Shown here: piece by piece, positions 8,889 to 18,933 of the stretch
Layout: each line of letters begins with the position of its first letter
How positions within the stretch are numbered: the first letter of the stretch is position 1
Source of the DNA: Weissella cibaria KACC 11862
Lineage (GTDB): Bacteria > Bacillota > Bacilli > Lactobacillales > Lactobacillaceae
DNA: 64,000 nucleotides
NCBI RefSeq assembly: GCF_000193635.1
Contig: NZ_AEKT01000004.1
Location: 1-64,000 of the forward strand
Direction: 5' to 3'
Notes under the pieces: model-generated
Seen by the model: only the letters and a program-made list of their open reading frames with translations
What the model was told of the DNA's origin: nothing
Databases searched by the model: none
Program-made: the position numbers and the translations under genes

Positions 8889-9431
8889 TTACTTTGCGAA
8901 AGGCATACCCAATTGAGTAAGCAATTCACGACCTTCTTCGTCAGTGTTGGCAGTCGTAACAACGACAATATCCAAACCACGGACACGGTTAACTTGATCG
9001 TAATCAATTTCTGGGAAAATAAGTTGTTCACGAATTCCCAACGTGTAGTTTCCACGACCATCAAAGGCCTTTGGTGAAACTCCACGGAAGTCACGAACAC
9101 GTGGCAATGAAACGTTGATCAACTTATCCAAGAAGTCGTACATACGCTCACCACGCAAAGTAACCTTAGTACCGATTGCCATACCCTCACGCAAACGGAA
9201 GCCAGCGATTGACTTCTTAGCGCGAGTGATAACTGGCTTTTGACCAGCAATCAATTCCAATTCAGCAACAGCTTCATCCAAGTTCTTTGAGTTTGATACA
9301 GCGTCACCAACACCCATGTTAAGCACGATCTTTTCGATCTTAGGTGCTTGCATGATTGATGAGTACTCAAACTTTTCGATCAATGAAGGCGTTACTTCAT
9401 TGACGTACTTTTCCTTCAAGCGATTTGCCAT
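8889..9431 (-). CDS. rplE: 50S ribosomal protein L5
   Basis: A 180-residue L5 of the central protuberance that binds 5S rRNA and contacts the P-site tRNA. The stretch [16 protein letters not shown] and the C-terminal [18 protein letters not shown] match the family. It sits between rplX and rpsH. Confidence 0.97.
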   Translation of the reverse strand: MANRLKEKYVNEVTPSLIEKFEYSSIMQAPKIEKIVLNMGVGDAVSNSKNLDEAVAELELIAGQKPVITRAKKSIAGFRLREGMAIGTKVTLRGERMYDFLDKLINVSLPRVRDFRGVSPKAFDGRGNYTLGIREQLIFPEIDYDQVNRVRGLDIVVVTTANTDEEGRELLTQLGMPFAK

Positions 9432-9460
9432 GATAATGATTTCCTCCTTTCACCTAGAAA

Positions 9461-9769
9461 TTATGCCAAAGTCGTTCCAGACTTCTTAGCAAAACGTACC
9501 TTCTTACCATCTTCAACCTTGTAACCAACCTTAGTTGGTTCGTTAGTAGAAGGGTCAAGCAATTGTACGTTTGAAACGTGGATTGGAGCTTCAAGCTCAA
9601 CAATTCCACCTTGTGGGTATTGGTTGTTTGGCTTTTGGTGCTTCTTTACAATGTTCACACCTTCGACAACAACACGGTCCTTGGCGGCCAAAGTCTTTAC
9701 GACTACACCTTCCTTGCCCTTGTCCTTGCCGGCGATAACCTTAACCTTGTCACCAGTCTTCACAAACAT
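9461..9769 (-). CDS. rplX: 50S ribosomal protein L24
   Basis: A 102-residue L24, an assembly initiator of the 50S subunit. The N-terminal KOW motif ([18 protein letters not shown]) and the [13 protein letters not shown] segment are clear. It lies between rplN and rplE. Confidence 0.97.
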   Translation of the reverse strand: MFVKTGDKVKVIAGKDKGKEGVVVKTLAAKDRVVVEGVNIVKKHQKPNNQYPQGGIVELEAPIHVSNVQLLDPSTNEPTKVGYKVEDGKKVRFAKKSGTTLA

Positions 9770-9801
9770 GCGAGGCTTCCTCCTTGATTTAATGATGGTA
9801 A

Positions 9802-10170
9802 TTACAATACTTCAGGTGCCAATGACACAATACGCATGTAATCATTGTCACGCAATTCACGCGCAACAGGTCCGAAGATACGAGTACCTACAGGGCTCTT
9901 GTCATCCTTTACGATGACTGCAGCGTTCTCATCGAACTTGATGTATGAACCATCAGCACGGTGAACTCCTGAAACAGTACGAACGATAACAGCCTTAACG
10001 ACGTCACCCTTCTTTACAGTACCACCAGGAATAGCTTGCTTAACAGTTGCGACGATCATGTCACCGATACCGGCGAACTTACGACCTGATCCACCCAAAA
10101 CCTTGATAGTCAAGATCTCACGTGCACCAGAATTGTCAGCAACCTTCAAACGACTCTCTTGTTGAATCAC
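9802..10170 (-). CDS. rplN: 50S ribosomal protein L14
   Basis: A 122-residue L14 at the subunit interface. It begins [17 protein letters not shown] and contains [14 protein letters not shown] and the [13 protein letters not shown] motif. The order rpsQ-rplN-rplX is standard. Confidence 0.97.
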   Translation of the reverse strand: MIQQESRLKVADNSGAREILTIKVLGGSGRKFAGIGDMIVATVKQAIPGGTVKKGDVVKAVIVRTVSGVHRADGSYIKFDENAAVIVKDDKSPVGTRIFGPVARELRDNDYMRIVSLAPEVL

Positions 10171-10215
10171 GATTTTGTCCTCCTTCCGTTATTGGTAAGA
10201 TTCGAGATTAAACGA

Positions 10216-10482
10216 TTAGATAATAACGGCCTTCTCGACGATTTCTACCAAACGGAAGCGCTTTGTAGCTGACGTTGGACGCGTCTCCATGATGCGTACA
10301 ATGTCACCTTGCTTAGCTTCGTTGTTTTCATCGTGAGCCTTAAACTTCTTCGTGTACTTAACACGCTTACCATAAACTGGGTGGTTCTTGTAAGTTTCGA
10401 TGGCAACAGTGATTGTCTTGTCCATCTTATCTGAAACCACGCGGCCTTGGTAAACCTTACGTGCGTTACGAGCTTCAGTCAT
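10216..10482 (-). CDS. rpsQ: 30S ribosomal protein S17
   Basis: An 88-residue S17, an OB-fold primary 16S rRNA binder. The motifs [17 protein letters not shown] and [16 protein letters not shown] are conserved. It lies 19 bases after rpmC. Confidence 0.96.
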   Translation of the reverse strand: MTEARNARKVYQGRVVSDKMDKTITVAIETYKNHPVYGKRVKYTKKFKAHDENNEAKQGDIVRIMETRPTSATKRFRLVEIVEKAVII

Positions 10483-10501
10483 ATCGGTCTCCTCTCTTAG
10501 T

Positions 10502-10708
10502 CTACTTGTTCAATTCTTGTTGACGAATGACCGTCTTGATACGTGCGATTTGCTTACGTACTTCTGACAATCGAGCCGTGTTCTCAAGTTGACCAGTAGC
10601 TAATTGGAAACGCAAGTTGAACAATTCTTCCTTGTAGCTCTTTTCCTTGGCAACCAACTCAGCTTGGCTGAGACCCTTGATTTCGTTTTGTAGATCCTTG
10701 ATCTTCAT
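10502..10708 (-). CDS. rpmC: 50S ribosomal protein L29
   Basis: A 68-residue two-helix L29 located at the peptide exit tunnel, where SRP and trigger factor dock. It has the [19 protein letters not shown] signature. Its first base overlaps the last base of rplP, suggesting coupled translation. Confidence 0.96.
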   Translation of the reverse strand: MKIKDLQNEIKGLSQAELVAKEKSYKEELFNLRFQLATGQLENTARLSEVRKQIARIKTVIRQQELNK

Positions 10709-11127
10709 TATTCACCCTCCACTTGGCGAGTCAAGATCTTAGTCTTGACTGGCAACTTGTTAGATGCAAGACGCAAGGCTTCGCGGGCAACCTCTTCAGG
10801 AACACCGGCAACTTCAAACATTACCTTGCCGCGCTTAACAGGTGCAACCCATCCGTCTGGAGTACCCTTACCGTTACCCATACGAACACCAACACCCTTA
10901 GAAGTGTATGACAAGTGTGGGAAAATCTTGATCCAAACTTGACCACCACGCTTCATGTGACGCGTCATAGCAATACGAGCAGCCTCGATTTGACGGTTTG
11001 AGATCCAGTGTGATTCAGTGGCTTGCAAACCAAACTCACCAAATGTAACTGTCTTACCACCCTTGGCCTCACCGCGCATCTTTCCACGGTGTGGACGGCG
11101 GTACTTTACACGCTTTGGTACTAGCAT
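10708..11127 (-). CDS. rplP: 50S ribosomal protein L16
   Basis: A 139-residue L16 near the A-site tRNA elbow. It begins [19 protein letters not shown] and contains [19 protein letters not shown]. It starts one base beyond rpsC and overlaps rpmC by one base. Confidence 0.97.
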   Translation of the reverse strand: MLVPKRVKYRRPHRGKMRGEAKGGKTVTFGEFGLQATESHWISNRQIEAARIAMTRHMKRGGQVWIKIFPHLSYTSKGVGVRMGNGKGTPDGWVAPVKRGKVMFEVAGVPEEVAREALRLASNKLPVKTKILTRQVEGE

Positions 11128-11128
11128 G

Positions 11129-11797
11129 TTACTCGCCTCCTTGCTTCTTTACAGACTTCTTCTCTGGCAAAATGTCACCACGGTAAATCCAAGTCTTAAC
11201 ACCCAATTGACCGTAAGTAGTTGTTGCCTCATCCCATGAGTAGTCGATGTCAGCACGCAATGTGTGCAAAGGCACCGTACCCTCAGTGTATTGCTCTACT
11301 CGAGCAATGTCAGCTCCGTTGATACGTCCAGAAACTTGCGTCTTGATACCCTTGGCACCAGCACGCATAGCACGTTGGATAGCACCACGCATTGCACGAC
11401 GGAATGCCACACGGCGCTCCAAGTCAGATGCAATTTGTGAACCTACCAAGTGGGCGTCCAAATCAGGCTTCTTAATCTCAATGATGTTGATGTGGACACG
11501 CTCGCCCTTAGCAACCAACTTTGAAAGTTCGTTACGCAATGCATCAACTTCAGAACCACCCTTACCAATAACCATACCTGGCTTAGCAGTGTGGATTGAG
11601 ATGTTCACGCGGTTAGCAGTACGCTCAATTTCGATACGTGAAACTGATGCGTCAGCCAACTTAGTCTCGATGTACTTACGCAACTTCAAATCTTCGTGCA
11701 AAGCCGTTGCGTAGTCCTTCTTGTTTGCGTACCACTTAGCATCCCAGTCGCGGATGATGCCGACACGCATACCAGTTGGGTTAATCTTTTGACCCAT
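11129..11797 (-). CDS. rpsC: 30S ribosomal protein S3
   Basis: A 222-residue S3 of the mRNA entry channel. The KH type II domain holds [17 protein letters not shown], and the C-terminal domain has the [20 protein letters not shown] motif. It precedes rplP in the S10 segment. Confidence 0.97.
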   Translation of the reverse strand: MGQKINPTGMRVGIIRDWDAKWYANKKDYATALHEDLKLRKYIETKLADASVSRIEIERTANRVNISIHTAKPGMVIGKGGSEVDALRNELSKLVAKGERVHINIIEIKKPDLDAHLVGSQIASDLERRVAFRRAMRGAIQRAMRAGAKGIKTQVSGRINGADIARVEQYTEGTVPLHTLRADIDYSWDEATTTYGQLGVKTWIYRGDILPEKKSVKKQGGE

Positions 11798-11810
11798 GAC
11801 TCAATCCTCC

Positions 11811-12158
11811 TTACTTTTCTTTTACCACAATCGTGATGTGGCTTGTACGCTTGTTGATTGGTGAAGCTGAACCCTTGGCACGTGGACGGAAACGCTTTAG
11901 CGTTGGTCCTTCGTTAGCAAAGGCTTCTGCAACTACCAAATCTTCGCGATCTAGTGAGAAGTTGTTCTCAGCGTTAGCAACTGCTGAGTTCAACACCTTG
12001 TATACATCTTCTGAGCTGTGGTTTGGCAAGAATTGCAAAATTGCAAATGCCTCAGCCACAGACTTACCACGAACTTGGTCAAGCACTAGGCGGACCTTAC
12101 GTGGAGCGACACGAACGATCTTCGCTGTGGCGCGTGCTGACGTGATTTGTTCAGCCAT
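11811..12158 (-). CDS. rplV: 50S ribosomal protein L22
   Basis: A 115-residue L22. The tunnel-lining beta-hairpin [18 protein letters not shown] is intact, with none of the deletions linked to macrolide resistance in other species. It lies between rpsS and rpsC. Confidence 0.97.
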   Translation of the reverse strand: MAEQITSARATAKIVRVAPRKVRLVLDQVRGKSVAEAFAILQFLPNHSSEDVYKVLNSAVANAENNFSLDREDLVVAEAFANEGPTLKRFRPRAKGSASPINKRTSHITIVVKEK

Positions 12159-12175
12159 TGTATTGTCCTCCTATA

Positions 12176-12457
12176 TTACTTGCGCTTAGTCTTCTTATCG
12201 TCTGCTGCGTGTCCGCGGAACGTACGCGTAGGGACGAACTCACCAAGCTTGTGACCGACCATGTCTTCTTGTACCAAAACTGGCACGTGCTTACGTCCAT
12301 CGTAAACAGCAAAAGTCAATCCAATAAAGCTAGGGAAAATCGTTGAACGACGTGACCATGTCTTGATGACAGCTTGCTTTTCTGAAGCGTTGGCTTCTTC
12401 AACCTTCTTCAACAAGTGAGCGTCAGCAAATGGTCCCTTCTTCAGGCTACGACCCAT
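12176..12457 (-). CDS. rpsS: 30S ribosomal protein S19
   Basis: A 93-residue S19 of the 30S head. It starts [16 protein letters not shown] and has the [20 protein letters not shown] core and the [14 protein letters not shown] tail. Confidence 0.97.
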   Translation of the reverse strand: MGRSLKKGPFADAHLLKKVEEANASEKQAVIKTWSRRSTIFPSFIGLTFAVYDGRKHVPVLVQEDMVGHKLGEFVPTRTFRGHAADDKKTKRK

Positions 12458-12511
12458 TTTAAGGTCCTCCTCTCGTTTGCTAAAAACTTATTAATTACGG
12501 AGTGTAAGTGA

Positions 12512-13345
12512 TTACTTGCCCTTACGACCGCGAACAATGAACTTCGTTGAACGAGCCTTCTTGTTACGCGTCTTCTTACCGGCAGTCTTCTTACCCCATG
12601 GTGACATTGGTGATGGACGTCCAACTGGAGCCTTTCCTTCACCACCACCGTGTGGGTGATCGTTAGGGTTCATAACTGATCCACGAACGTGTGGACGTTG
12701 ACCCTTCCAACGACGACGACCAGCCTTACCCCAGTTGATCAATGAGTGTTGTTCGTTACCAACAACTCCAACTGTGGCACGGTTAACGGCCAAGATCATA
12801 CGTACTTCACCTGATTGCAAGCGAACAAGTACGTACTTTCCTTCCTTACCCAACAATTGTGCTGATGCACCGGCAGAACGGGCCAATTGACCACCCTTAC
12901 CAGGCTTCAACTCGATGTTGTGGATTTGTGTTCCGTCAGGGATGTTTGCCAATGGCAAAGCGTTTCCGACCTTGATGTCGGCTTCAGGCCCTGATTGAAC
13001 AGTCATTCCAACTTCCAAGCCCTTAGGCGCCAAGATATATGCCTTAGTACCGTCAGTGTATTGCAACAAAGCGATGTTAGCAGTACGGTTTGGATCGTAT
13101 TCGATCGCTACAACCTTAGCTGGAACATCATCCTTTGTACGCTTGAAGTCGATAATACGGTATTGGCGCTTGTGTCCACCACCACGGTGGCGCACAGTCA
13201 TGTGACCGTATGAGTTACGAGCACCAGTGTTTGACTTTGATTCCAACAAGCTCTTTTCAGGCGTCGTCTTAGTGATTTCAGCAAAATCTGAAGACGTCAT
13301 GTTACGACGACCGTTAGAGGTTGGCTTGTACTTCTTGATAGCCAC
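12512..13345 (-). CDS. rplB: 50S ribosomal protein L2
   Basis: A 277-residue L2, needed for subunit association and peptidyl transfer. It has an OB domain and an SH3-like domain, with the peptidyl-transferase-proximal motif [16 protein letters not shown] near the C-terminus. It lies between rplW and rpsS. Confidence 0.97.
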   Translation of the reverse strand: MAIKKYKPTSNGRRNMTSSDFAEITKTTPEKSLLESKSNTGARNSYGHMTVRHRGGGHKRQYRIIDFKRTKDDVPAKVVAIEYDPNRTANIALLQYTDGTKAYILAPKGLEVGMTVQSGPEADIKVGNALPLANIPDGTQIHNIELKPGKGGQLARSAGASAQLLGKEGKYVLVRLQSGEVRMILAVNRATVGVVGNEQHSLINWGKAGRRRWKGQRPHVRGSVMNPNDHPHGGGEGKAPVGRPSPMSPWGKKTAGKKTRNKKARSTKFIVRGRKGK

Positions 13346-13361
13346 GCTAATTTCCTCCTAA

Positions 13362-13649
13362 TTAGTTTTCGTTGAACAATTGAATGTCCTTAGAAGCGGC
13401 AGTCAACTTAACAGTTGCCTTCTTACGCTTCTTAGTGTAACCAGCGAAACGTCCTTGACGCTTCAACTTACCACGTACGTTCGCCGTGTTGATCTTTTCG
13501 ATCTTAACATCGAAAATCTCTTCAATAGCGCGCTTAATTTGTGGCTTAGTGGCGCGAACATCAACTTCAAACGTGTAACGCTTTTCATCCAAAACGCTCA
13601 TCGTTTGTTCAGTGATGACCGGGCGCAAAATGATATCGCGTGCGTCCAT
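13362..13649 (-). CDS. rplW: 50S ribosomal protein L23
   Basis: A 95-residue L23 at the exit tunnel, where trigger factor and SRP dock. It begins [17 protein letters not shown] and ends in a basic beta-hairpin ([13 protein letters not shown]). It overlaps rplD by one base. Confidence 0.96.
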   Translation of the reverse strand: MDARDIILRPVITEQTMSVLDEKRYTFEVDVRATKPQIKRAIEEIFDVKIEKINTANVRGKLKRQGRFAGYTKKRKKATVKLTAASKDIQLFNEN

Positions 13650-14272
13650 TATGCCAAAACCTCCTCAACTTGTGCCAAAGCTGATTGAACTACAACCAAC
13701 TTATCGTTGTTGATTACGTCAAGCACGTTAACACCCTTTGCAGTCATAACAGTAACGTTTTCCAAGTTACGTGCTGCCAATGCTGCGTTAGCGTTATCAT
13801 CGTCCAAGACAACCAACGTCTTTTCGTTTACGTTCAAGTTGTTCAAAACTGCCTTGAATTCCTTAGTCTTAGGAGCGTCGAATGACAATGCATCGACAAC
13901 AACCAAAGCTGAGTCCAAAACCTTTTGTGACAACACTGACTTCAATGCCAAACGGTAAACCTTCTTTGGCAACTTGTAGGCGTATGAACGTGGAGTAGGT
14001 CCGAAGACAATACCACCACCACGCCATTGTGGAGAACGGATTGAACCTTGACGGGCACGTCCAGTTCCCTTTTGACGCCAAGGCTTCTTACCACCACCTG
14101 AAACCGCTGAACGGTTCTTAACGGCGTGAGTACCTTGACGCATTGATGCGCGTTGCATCAAAACAGCGTCAGTAACAACGTTGTTGTTTGGCTCGATTCC
14201 GAAGATTGAGTCGTTCAACTCGATCTCACCGGCGTTTGAGCCGTCTTGCTTAAACAAAGCAACCTTAGTCAT
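13649..14272 (-). CDS. rplD: 50S ribosomal protein L4
   Basis: A 207-residue L4. The long loop that reaches the exit tunnel contains [20 protein letters not shown], the macrolide-contact region. L4 is the autogenous repressor of the S10 operon in E. coli; whether it binds the 190-base leader seen here upstream of rpsJ is unknown. Confidence 0.97.
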   Translation of the reverse strand: MTKVALFKQDGSNAGEIELNDSIFGIEPNNNVVTDAVLMQRASMRQGTHAVKNRSAVSGGGKKPWRQKGTGRARQGSIRSPQWRGGGIVFGPTPRSYAYKLPKKVYRLALKSVLSQKVLDSALVVVDALSFDAPKTKEFKAVLNNLNVNEKTLVVLDDDNANAALAARNLENVTVMTAKGVNVLDVINNDKLVVVQSALAQVEEVLA

Positions 14273-14296
14273 GTTAGTTTCCTCCCTTCGTCCTTA

Positions 14297-14923
14297 TTAC
14301 TTAGCCTTAACAGAGTACTTAACAGTAACAAGTGACTTGTTGGCACCAGGAACATTACCCTTAACCAAGATCACGTTGTTTTCTACGTCAACGCGAACTA
14401 CTTGCAAGTTTTGTACAGTGCGCTTGTGGTTACCCATGCGTCCAGGCAACTTCTTACCCTTGAAGACGCGGTTGATGATGGCACCCAATGAACCAGGACG
14501 ACGGTGGTAACGAGAACCGTGCGCCATAGGACCACGTGATTGGCCATCCTTCTTGATGTTACCTTGGTAACCATGACCCTTTGTGATTCCAGTTACGTCA
14601 ACAGCTTCGCCAGCAGCGAAGATATCAACCTTAACTTCATCCCCAACATTGAATTCTCCCTCAGCGTCGCGGATTTCACGAATGTAGCGCTTAGGGGCCG
14701 TGTTTGCCTTGGCAACGTGACCTTGCTCAGGCTTGTTGCTCAAAACGGCACGCTTGTCTTGGTAACCCAATTGAACTGCGTTGTAACCGTCGTTTTCCAA
14801 AGTCTTAACTTGGAGAACTACGTTTGGCGTAGCTTCAATTACCGTTACGGGGATAAGCTCACCGTTCTCAGTGAATACCTGAGTCATGCCGACTTTGCGG
14901 CCTAAGATACCCTTAGTAGTCAT
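14297..14923 (-). CDS. rplC: 50S ribosomal protein L3
   Basis: A 208-residue L3. The finger loop near the peptidyl transferase centre contains [20 protein letters not shown]. It is the second gene of the S10 segment, 89 bases after rpsJ. Confidence 0.97.
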   Translation of the reverse strand: MTTKGILGRKVGMTQVFTENGELIPVTVIEATPNVVLQVKTLENDGYNAVQLGYQDKRAVLSNKPEQGHVAKANTAPKRYIREIRDAEGEFNVGDEVKVDIFAAGEAVDVTGITKGHGYQGNIKKDGQSRGPMAHGSRYHRRPGSLGAIINRVFKGKKLPGRMGNHKRTVQNLQVVRVDVENNVILVKGNVPGANKSLVTVKYSVKAK

Positions 14924-15011
14924 GACTATCTCCTTTGAATAGTAAATCTAAATTTTTGATCAGTTAAATGCTTAATCAGGCAAGTTGTTGTTTGTTGTTG
15001 CGTTGTAAAAA

Positions 15012-15320
15012 TTACAACTTGATTTCGATGTCAACACCACTTGGCAATTCAAGCTTTGACAAAGCATCAACTGTCTTAGCAGTTGGGTTCACGATATCGA
15101 TCAAACGCTTGTGAGTGCGCATTTCGAATTGCTCACGTGAATCCTTGTGCTTGTGTGGTGAACGCAAAACCGTGTACAACGTACGCTCAGTAGGCAATGG
15201 AATAGGACCTGAAATTTCAGCACCTGTACGCTTTGCCGTCTCAACAATCTTTTCTGCTGAAGCATCCAAGATCTTGTGCTCGTACGCCTTCAAACGGATA
15301 CGAATCTTCTTACTTGCCAT
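15012..15320 (-). CDS. rpsJ: 30S ribosomal protein S10
   Basis: A 102-residue S10 (NusE), which acts both in the 30S head and in NusG/NusB-dependent transcription complexes. The ATG at 15320 gives the family start [15 protein letters not shown] and has GGGAG 10 bases upstream; a longer in-frame start would add 40 residues translated from the leader RNA. It is the first gene of the superoperon. Confidence 0.97.
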   Translation of the reverse strand: MASKKIRIRLKAYEHKILDASAEKIVETAKRTGAEISGPIPLPTERTLYTVLRSPHKHKDSREQFEMRTHKRLIDIVNPTAKTVDALSKLELPSGVDIEIKL

Positions 15321-15512
15321 GATATAAATTCTCCCTTCGTCCATATTGGAATATGAAACTAACTCCGTGGAAACTACCGACGCACCCCAAAGAGCTCCAT
15401 GGCAATGGGCCCCGTGGCAATGCTGCCGGGTGTGTCGCAACCTCCCACATCATCGCTTGTCGATGGCACGCTAATATACCCGGGGCGAATACCCCGTCCG
15501 TATTTAACGTAC
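15321..15512 (-). promoter_or_regulatory. Structured 5' leader of the S10 operon
   Basis: About 190 bases of GC-rich leader separate the predicted start point from rpsJ. On the minus strand it shows a CGGGG/CCCCG hairpin, a CATCG/CGATG hairpin, and a longer helix CGACACACCC / GGGTGCGTCG (one mismatch) enclosing GGCA/TGCC and CCAT/ATGG hairpins. Long S10 leaders regulate the operon through L4 in enterobacteria; an equivalent role here is inference. Confidence 0.5.
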
Positions 15513-15518
15513 TAGAAT

Positions 15519-15547
15519 ATAATACAGCATACTAAATGCATTAGCAA
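15519..15547 (-). promoter_or_regulatory. Main promoter of the S10-spc-alpha superoperon
   Basis: On the minus strand a TTGCTA -35 (15542-15547) is spaced 17 bases from a TATTAT -10 (15519-15524), in an AT-rich tract at the head of the ribosomal cluster. The predicted start is near 15512. Confidence 0.7.
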
Positions 15548-15833
15548 GCTTTTTCGCCAACTTTGTTGTGACAAATGTATCACCTTTTTTCACGCTGGCT
15601 TCATAATTAATTCCGAAAACTATAATAACTAATTTCCTAACTAATTACCACCCTTTAGGCTTACGAATTTCTTTTCGATTCTTGTGCGTTGAAATTATCG
15701 TGTTTATTCATGATGATTCCTATATAATAGTACTTAGTTTACACATACAGTTATGTTGATTAGAGTTGTTTGCCACTTTGGCCACTTTATTTCAACTATA
15801 CATATAGTAGTAATTAAGGAGTTTCCCGATCTT

Positions 15834-16823
15834 ATGACGCATTCACAAACAACATTACATCCAATATGGGATGAGTTCCCTGCTATTCGTAAGGAGCTGC
15901 AAGGGGTATTAGATCGTATCGAAGCTAACCTAGACGCCAATGACGCTGACGTCGAAGCCGCCCTTATAGATATGTTCTCGCATGGTGGCAAATTGCTACG
16001 CCCTGCATTCACGATTTTGATTGGTCGTTTCTTTCCAGCAGAGCGTGAACCATTATTGAACCTGGCTGCAACGGTAGAAATGTTACATACAGCCTCACTT
16101 GTCCATGACGACATCATCGACGACTCACCCAAGCGACGTCACGCCGAATCTGTTCAGTCACGATTCGGTAAGGATGTTGCTGCCTATACGGGGGACTATC
16201 TCTTCGCCGTAACCTTCCGTACGTTGGCCGATAACACAAACGACATTAACGTCGTTCGGATGGCAACGCGTTACCTAGAACGCATCCTATCTGGTGAGTT
16301 AACCCAACGAACAAATCACTATAAGCGTGATATGACCATCGCAAATTATGAAGATCAAATCGCCGGTAAGACAGCTGCCCTCTTTGTGCTAGCTGCTAAC
16401 TTAGGGATTGCTGCCAGTCATGCACCCAAAGACTTTGCGGACCTCGCAACCGACTTCGCTTACAACGTTGGTATGGCTTTCCAAATTCTTGATGACTTAC
16501 TCGATTACAGTGCTGATAGTACAACCTTAGGAAAGCCCACACTGAATGACGTCCGTGAAGGGGTCTACTCAGCGCCTTTGATTATTGCCATGCAAGATAA
16601 TGAGGAGATTCAAGCGCTACTCGCCAAAGGGGCTACGATTAGTGATGATGAGGCCGTTCACCTGGGTGAATTGGTCCGAGCCTCTGGTGCACTAGCCATC
16701 GCTGAAGACATGGCGGTCGCCTATACAAATACAGCCCTAGAACGACTATCTGACATGCCTGAACACGAATCAAAGCGCATCTTACTCAGCATCAGTCAAA
16801 CGCTACTTACACGTAACGATTAA
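15834..16823 (+). CDS. Polyprenyl diphosphate synthase (trans type)
   Basis: A 329-residue trans-prenyltransferase that chains isopentenyl diphosphate onto an allylic primer. Both aspartate-rich motifs are visible: the first in LVHDDIIDDSP, the second in FQILDDLLDY, plus the upstream GGKLLRP. The ATG at 15834 follows AAGGAG at 12 bases; the longer in-frame ATG adds 27 residues translated from the promoter region. It resembles heptaprenyl diphosphate synthase component II, which supplies menaquinone side chains, but no menaquinone gene is near. A TATATAAT element at about 15721-15728 is a likely -10 region. The sequence from 15541 to 15833 otherwise holds no gene. Confidence 0.85.
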   Translation: MTHSQTTLHPIWDEFPAIRKELQGVLDRIEANLDANDADVEAALIDMFSHGGKLLRPAFTILIGRFFPAEREPLLNLAATVEMLHTASLVHDDIIDDSPKRRHAESVQSRFGKDVAAYTGDYLFAVTFRTLADNTNDINVVRMATRYLERILSGELTQRTNHYKRDMTIANYEDQIAGKTAALFVLAANLGIAASHAPKDFADLATDFAYNVGMAFQILDDLLDYSADSTTLGKPTLNDVREGVYSAPLIIAMQDNEEIQALLAKGATISDDEAVHLGELVRASGALAIAEDMAVAYTNTALERLSDMPEHESKRILLSISQTLLTRND

Positions 16824-16845
16824 TTCTGCATTATTATATAGAAGA

Positions 16846-16886
16846 AAAGCACGTAACAGCTGGAAAAAGTTGTTACGTGCTTTTTT
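16846..16886. terminator. Bidirectional terminator between convergent genes
   Basis: AAAGCACGTAACA pairs with TGTTACGTGC and the following T-tract across an 11-base loop. A and T runs flank both sides, so it can serve both the prenyl synthase and tsaD. Confidence 0.85.
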
Positions 16887-16889
16887 ATA

Positions 16890-17912
16890 TTAGTCTTCTT
16901 CTAAATAATCAAATTCAAGGGCTGGATTAGCATTTAATGACCAATCACCACGCTTACCATGCCGATAAGCGATATCCCCAGCTGCACCAATCATTGCTGC
17001 ATTGTCGCCAGCCAACTTAATTGGCACCGGAATAAATGTGGTCTCTGGAAAATCAGCCATCATTGCCGTTAATCCATCGCGTAGACCACGATTGGCAGCG
17101 ACCCCGCCAGCTACAATAAATGATTTCACGGGATAATTTTGCAGTGCCCGTCGTGTCTTAGTAACTAAGACCTCAACCACAGCCGCTTGGAAGGAAGCTG
17201 CTAAGTTAACATGGTCAACCGTTTCGCCACGTTGATCCGCATTGTGCATTAAGTTAATCACCGCGCTCTTCAAGCCCGAGAAAGAAAAATCATAGCGGTC
17301 ATCATTCATGAGTGCACGTGGCAAGTCGTATGTTGGTTCACCTTGGTGCGCCATCTCATCAATTGTCTTACCCGATGGATATTGTAGTCCCATCGTTCGG
17401 CCGACCTTATCGTAGCTTTCACCAGCAGCATCATCGCGCGTATCACCAATTACAAGGTAATCGTATTCCTCACGCATCAACACCAACTCCGTATGACCAC
17501 CTGAAACCATCAATGCTAAGGCCGGGTATTGGATGGGGGCCACAAAGTTTGCTGCACTGATGTGACCTGCTAAGTGAATAACTGGCACTAACGGTAATTG
17601 ATGCGCCCAAGCAATTGTCTTAGCTGCCGTCACCCCAATCAACAACGCCCCAACCAAGCCAGGCCCTTGAGTAACTGCGATTGCCGTCAAATCTTGGTAT
17701 GTTAATCCGGCATCCTGCAAAGCTGCATCAGCTAATACCGTTACCTGTTCAATGTGGTGACGACTAGCAACTTCCGGCACAATGCCGCCAAAACGTTGAT
17801 GACTTTTAATCTGAGTAGCTGTCTCCAAGCTCACGATTTCAACACCATCTTTAACAATGGCCACACTTGTTTCGTCGGCACTTGATTCAAATGCCATTAT
17901 GTATCGCGCCAT
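16890..17912 (-). CDS. tsaD: tRNA N6-threonylcarbamoyladenosine transferase TsaD
   Basis: A 340-residue catalytic subunit that transfers the threonylcarbamoyl group to A37 of ANN-decoding tRNAs. The N-terminal ASKHA strand reads [25 protein letters not shown] follows, and the iron-binding HLAGH is present, with the C-terminal nucleotide loop [15 protein letters not shown]. It is last in a four-gene operon with tsaB and two acetyltransferases, 9 bases after the second of these. Confidence 0.96.
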   Translation of the reverse strand: MARYIMAFESSADETSVAIVKDGVEIVSLETATQIKSHQRFGGIVPEVASRHHIEQVTVLADAALQDAGLTYQDLTAIAVTQGPGLVGALLIGVTAAKTIAWAHQLPLVPVIHLAGHISAANFVAPIQYPALALMVSGGHTELVLMREEYDYLVIGDTRDDAAGESYDKVGRTMGLQYPSGKTIDEMAHQGEPTYDLPRALMNDDRYDFSFSGLKSAVINLMHNADQRGETVDHVNLAASFQAAVVEVLVTKTRRALQNYPVKSFIVAGGVAANRGLRDGLTAMMADFPETTFIPVPIKLAGDNAAMIGAAGDIAYRHGKRGDWSLNANPALEFDYLEED

Positions 17913-17921
17913 CTTGTCCTC

Positions 17922-18368
17922 CTATTCCGCTGCTAATGGTAACGTGACATCCATTAGATATGCATCTTCTTTCGGATCACGGTAATAATCCTCACGAATG
18001 TTATAAATAATAAAGCCTAGTCGCTCATATAATTTGATTGCCCGTTTATTACCTTGGCGCACTTCAAGTAAAATGCGTGTGCCCGCATCAAACCCAACTA
18101 ACCATTGGCGTAAGAGGCGTTCACCTAAGTGTTGGCCCTGAACCCCAGGCACGATGGCAACGTTGGTAATTTCAAGTTCCTCACCCAAATGTGTGCCACC
18201 AACAAATCCAATTGGTTCGCCATCAGCTTCAATAATCATGTATCGGGCAAATTTGCTTTTCAAATCATTGGCAAAGGTTTGTTTTGACCAAGGTGATCCT
18301 TTATACGCCGCTTTGGCAATTGCATAAAGTTCCTCAGTTGTCGTTTCATTTCTGAACGTAAAATCCAT
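17922..18368 (-). CDS. RimI-type N-acetyltransferase (second copy)
   Basis: A 148-residue GNAT protein. The acetyl-CoA-binding stretch VAIVPGVQGQHLGERLLRQW (motif A) and the C-terminal LYERLGF are typical of RimI, the N-terminal alanine acetylase of ribosomal protein S18. The ATG at 18368 has GGGAG 8 bases upstream and lies inside the end of the previous gene (23-base overlap). It is encoded next to another RimI-like protein, so which of the two is the S18 acetylase is unclear. Confidence 0.8.
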   Translation of the reverse strand: MDFTFRNETTTEELYAIAKAAYKGSPWSKQTFANDLKSKFARYMIIEADGEPIGFVGGTHLGEELEITNVAIVPGVQGQHLGERLLRQWLVGFDAGTRILLEVRQGNKRAIKLYERLGFIIYNIREDYYRDPKEDAYLMDVTLPLAAE

Positions 18369-18933
18369 CTGTTTTTCTCCCGAGAATCTGCGCCATGTCC
18401 AGTGCATCTTCCCCGTTGTCTTCATAATAATGTGCTTTGCGTCGGACTACCTGGAACCCTAAGCGTTCATAGAGCCGTTGGGCACTTGTATTAGACACAC
18501 GCACTTCCAGTGACATCCGATTAAAGCGAATTTGCTTAGCAACCGTCATCATATACATCAATAGGAACGTCCCGATGCCTCGTCCCTGCCAGTGCGGTGC
18601 AACGGTCACATTGGTAATGTGCACCTCGTGGATACCTGGACGGAAAGCTGCCCCAATATAGGCCACCATCGCGCCGGTCTCAGGTTCGCGCACAACGACA
18701 TACAACCGTTCTCGTGAACGATGTAACTCGTTATGGAAAATATCAGCAGACCACGGCTCTTCCCCATGGTAAGCTTCTCGTTCCAATTCCACCATTTCAT
18801 CAACATCTTGATACTGCGCCGGCACCAATTCAAAATCGAACCCTTTGACGCTGATTGTCTGCTTAAATTCTCGTAAGCTCTGTGGTAGCGGATGCATTTG
18901 CCAGTGTAACCAGTTTTTAAACCTTTTCCACAT
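18346..18933 (-). CDS. rimI: RimI-type N-acetyltransferase (first copy)
   Basis: A 195-residue GNAT protein with an N-terminal extension of about 40 residues before the domain. Motif A reads TVAPHWQGRGIGTFLL, followed by LEVRVSNTSAQRLYERLGF, the RimI signature. The ATG at 18933 follows AGGTGA at 8 bases and lies within the tsaB 3' end (overlap 17 bases). The tsaB-rimI-tsaD linkage is common in bacteria. Confidence 0.82.
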   Translation of the reverse strand: MWKRFKNWLHWQMHPLPQSLREFKQTISVKGFDFELVPAQYQDVDEMVELEREAYHGEEPWSADIFHNELHRSRERLYVVVREPETGAMVAYIGAAFRPGIHEVHITNVTVAPHWQGRGIGTFLLMYMMTVAKQIRFNRMSLEVRVSNTSAQRLYERLGFQVVRRKAHYYEDNGEDALDMAQILGRKTDGFYVQK

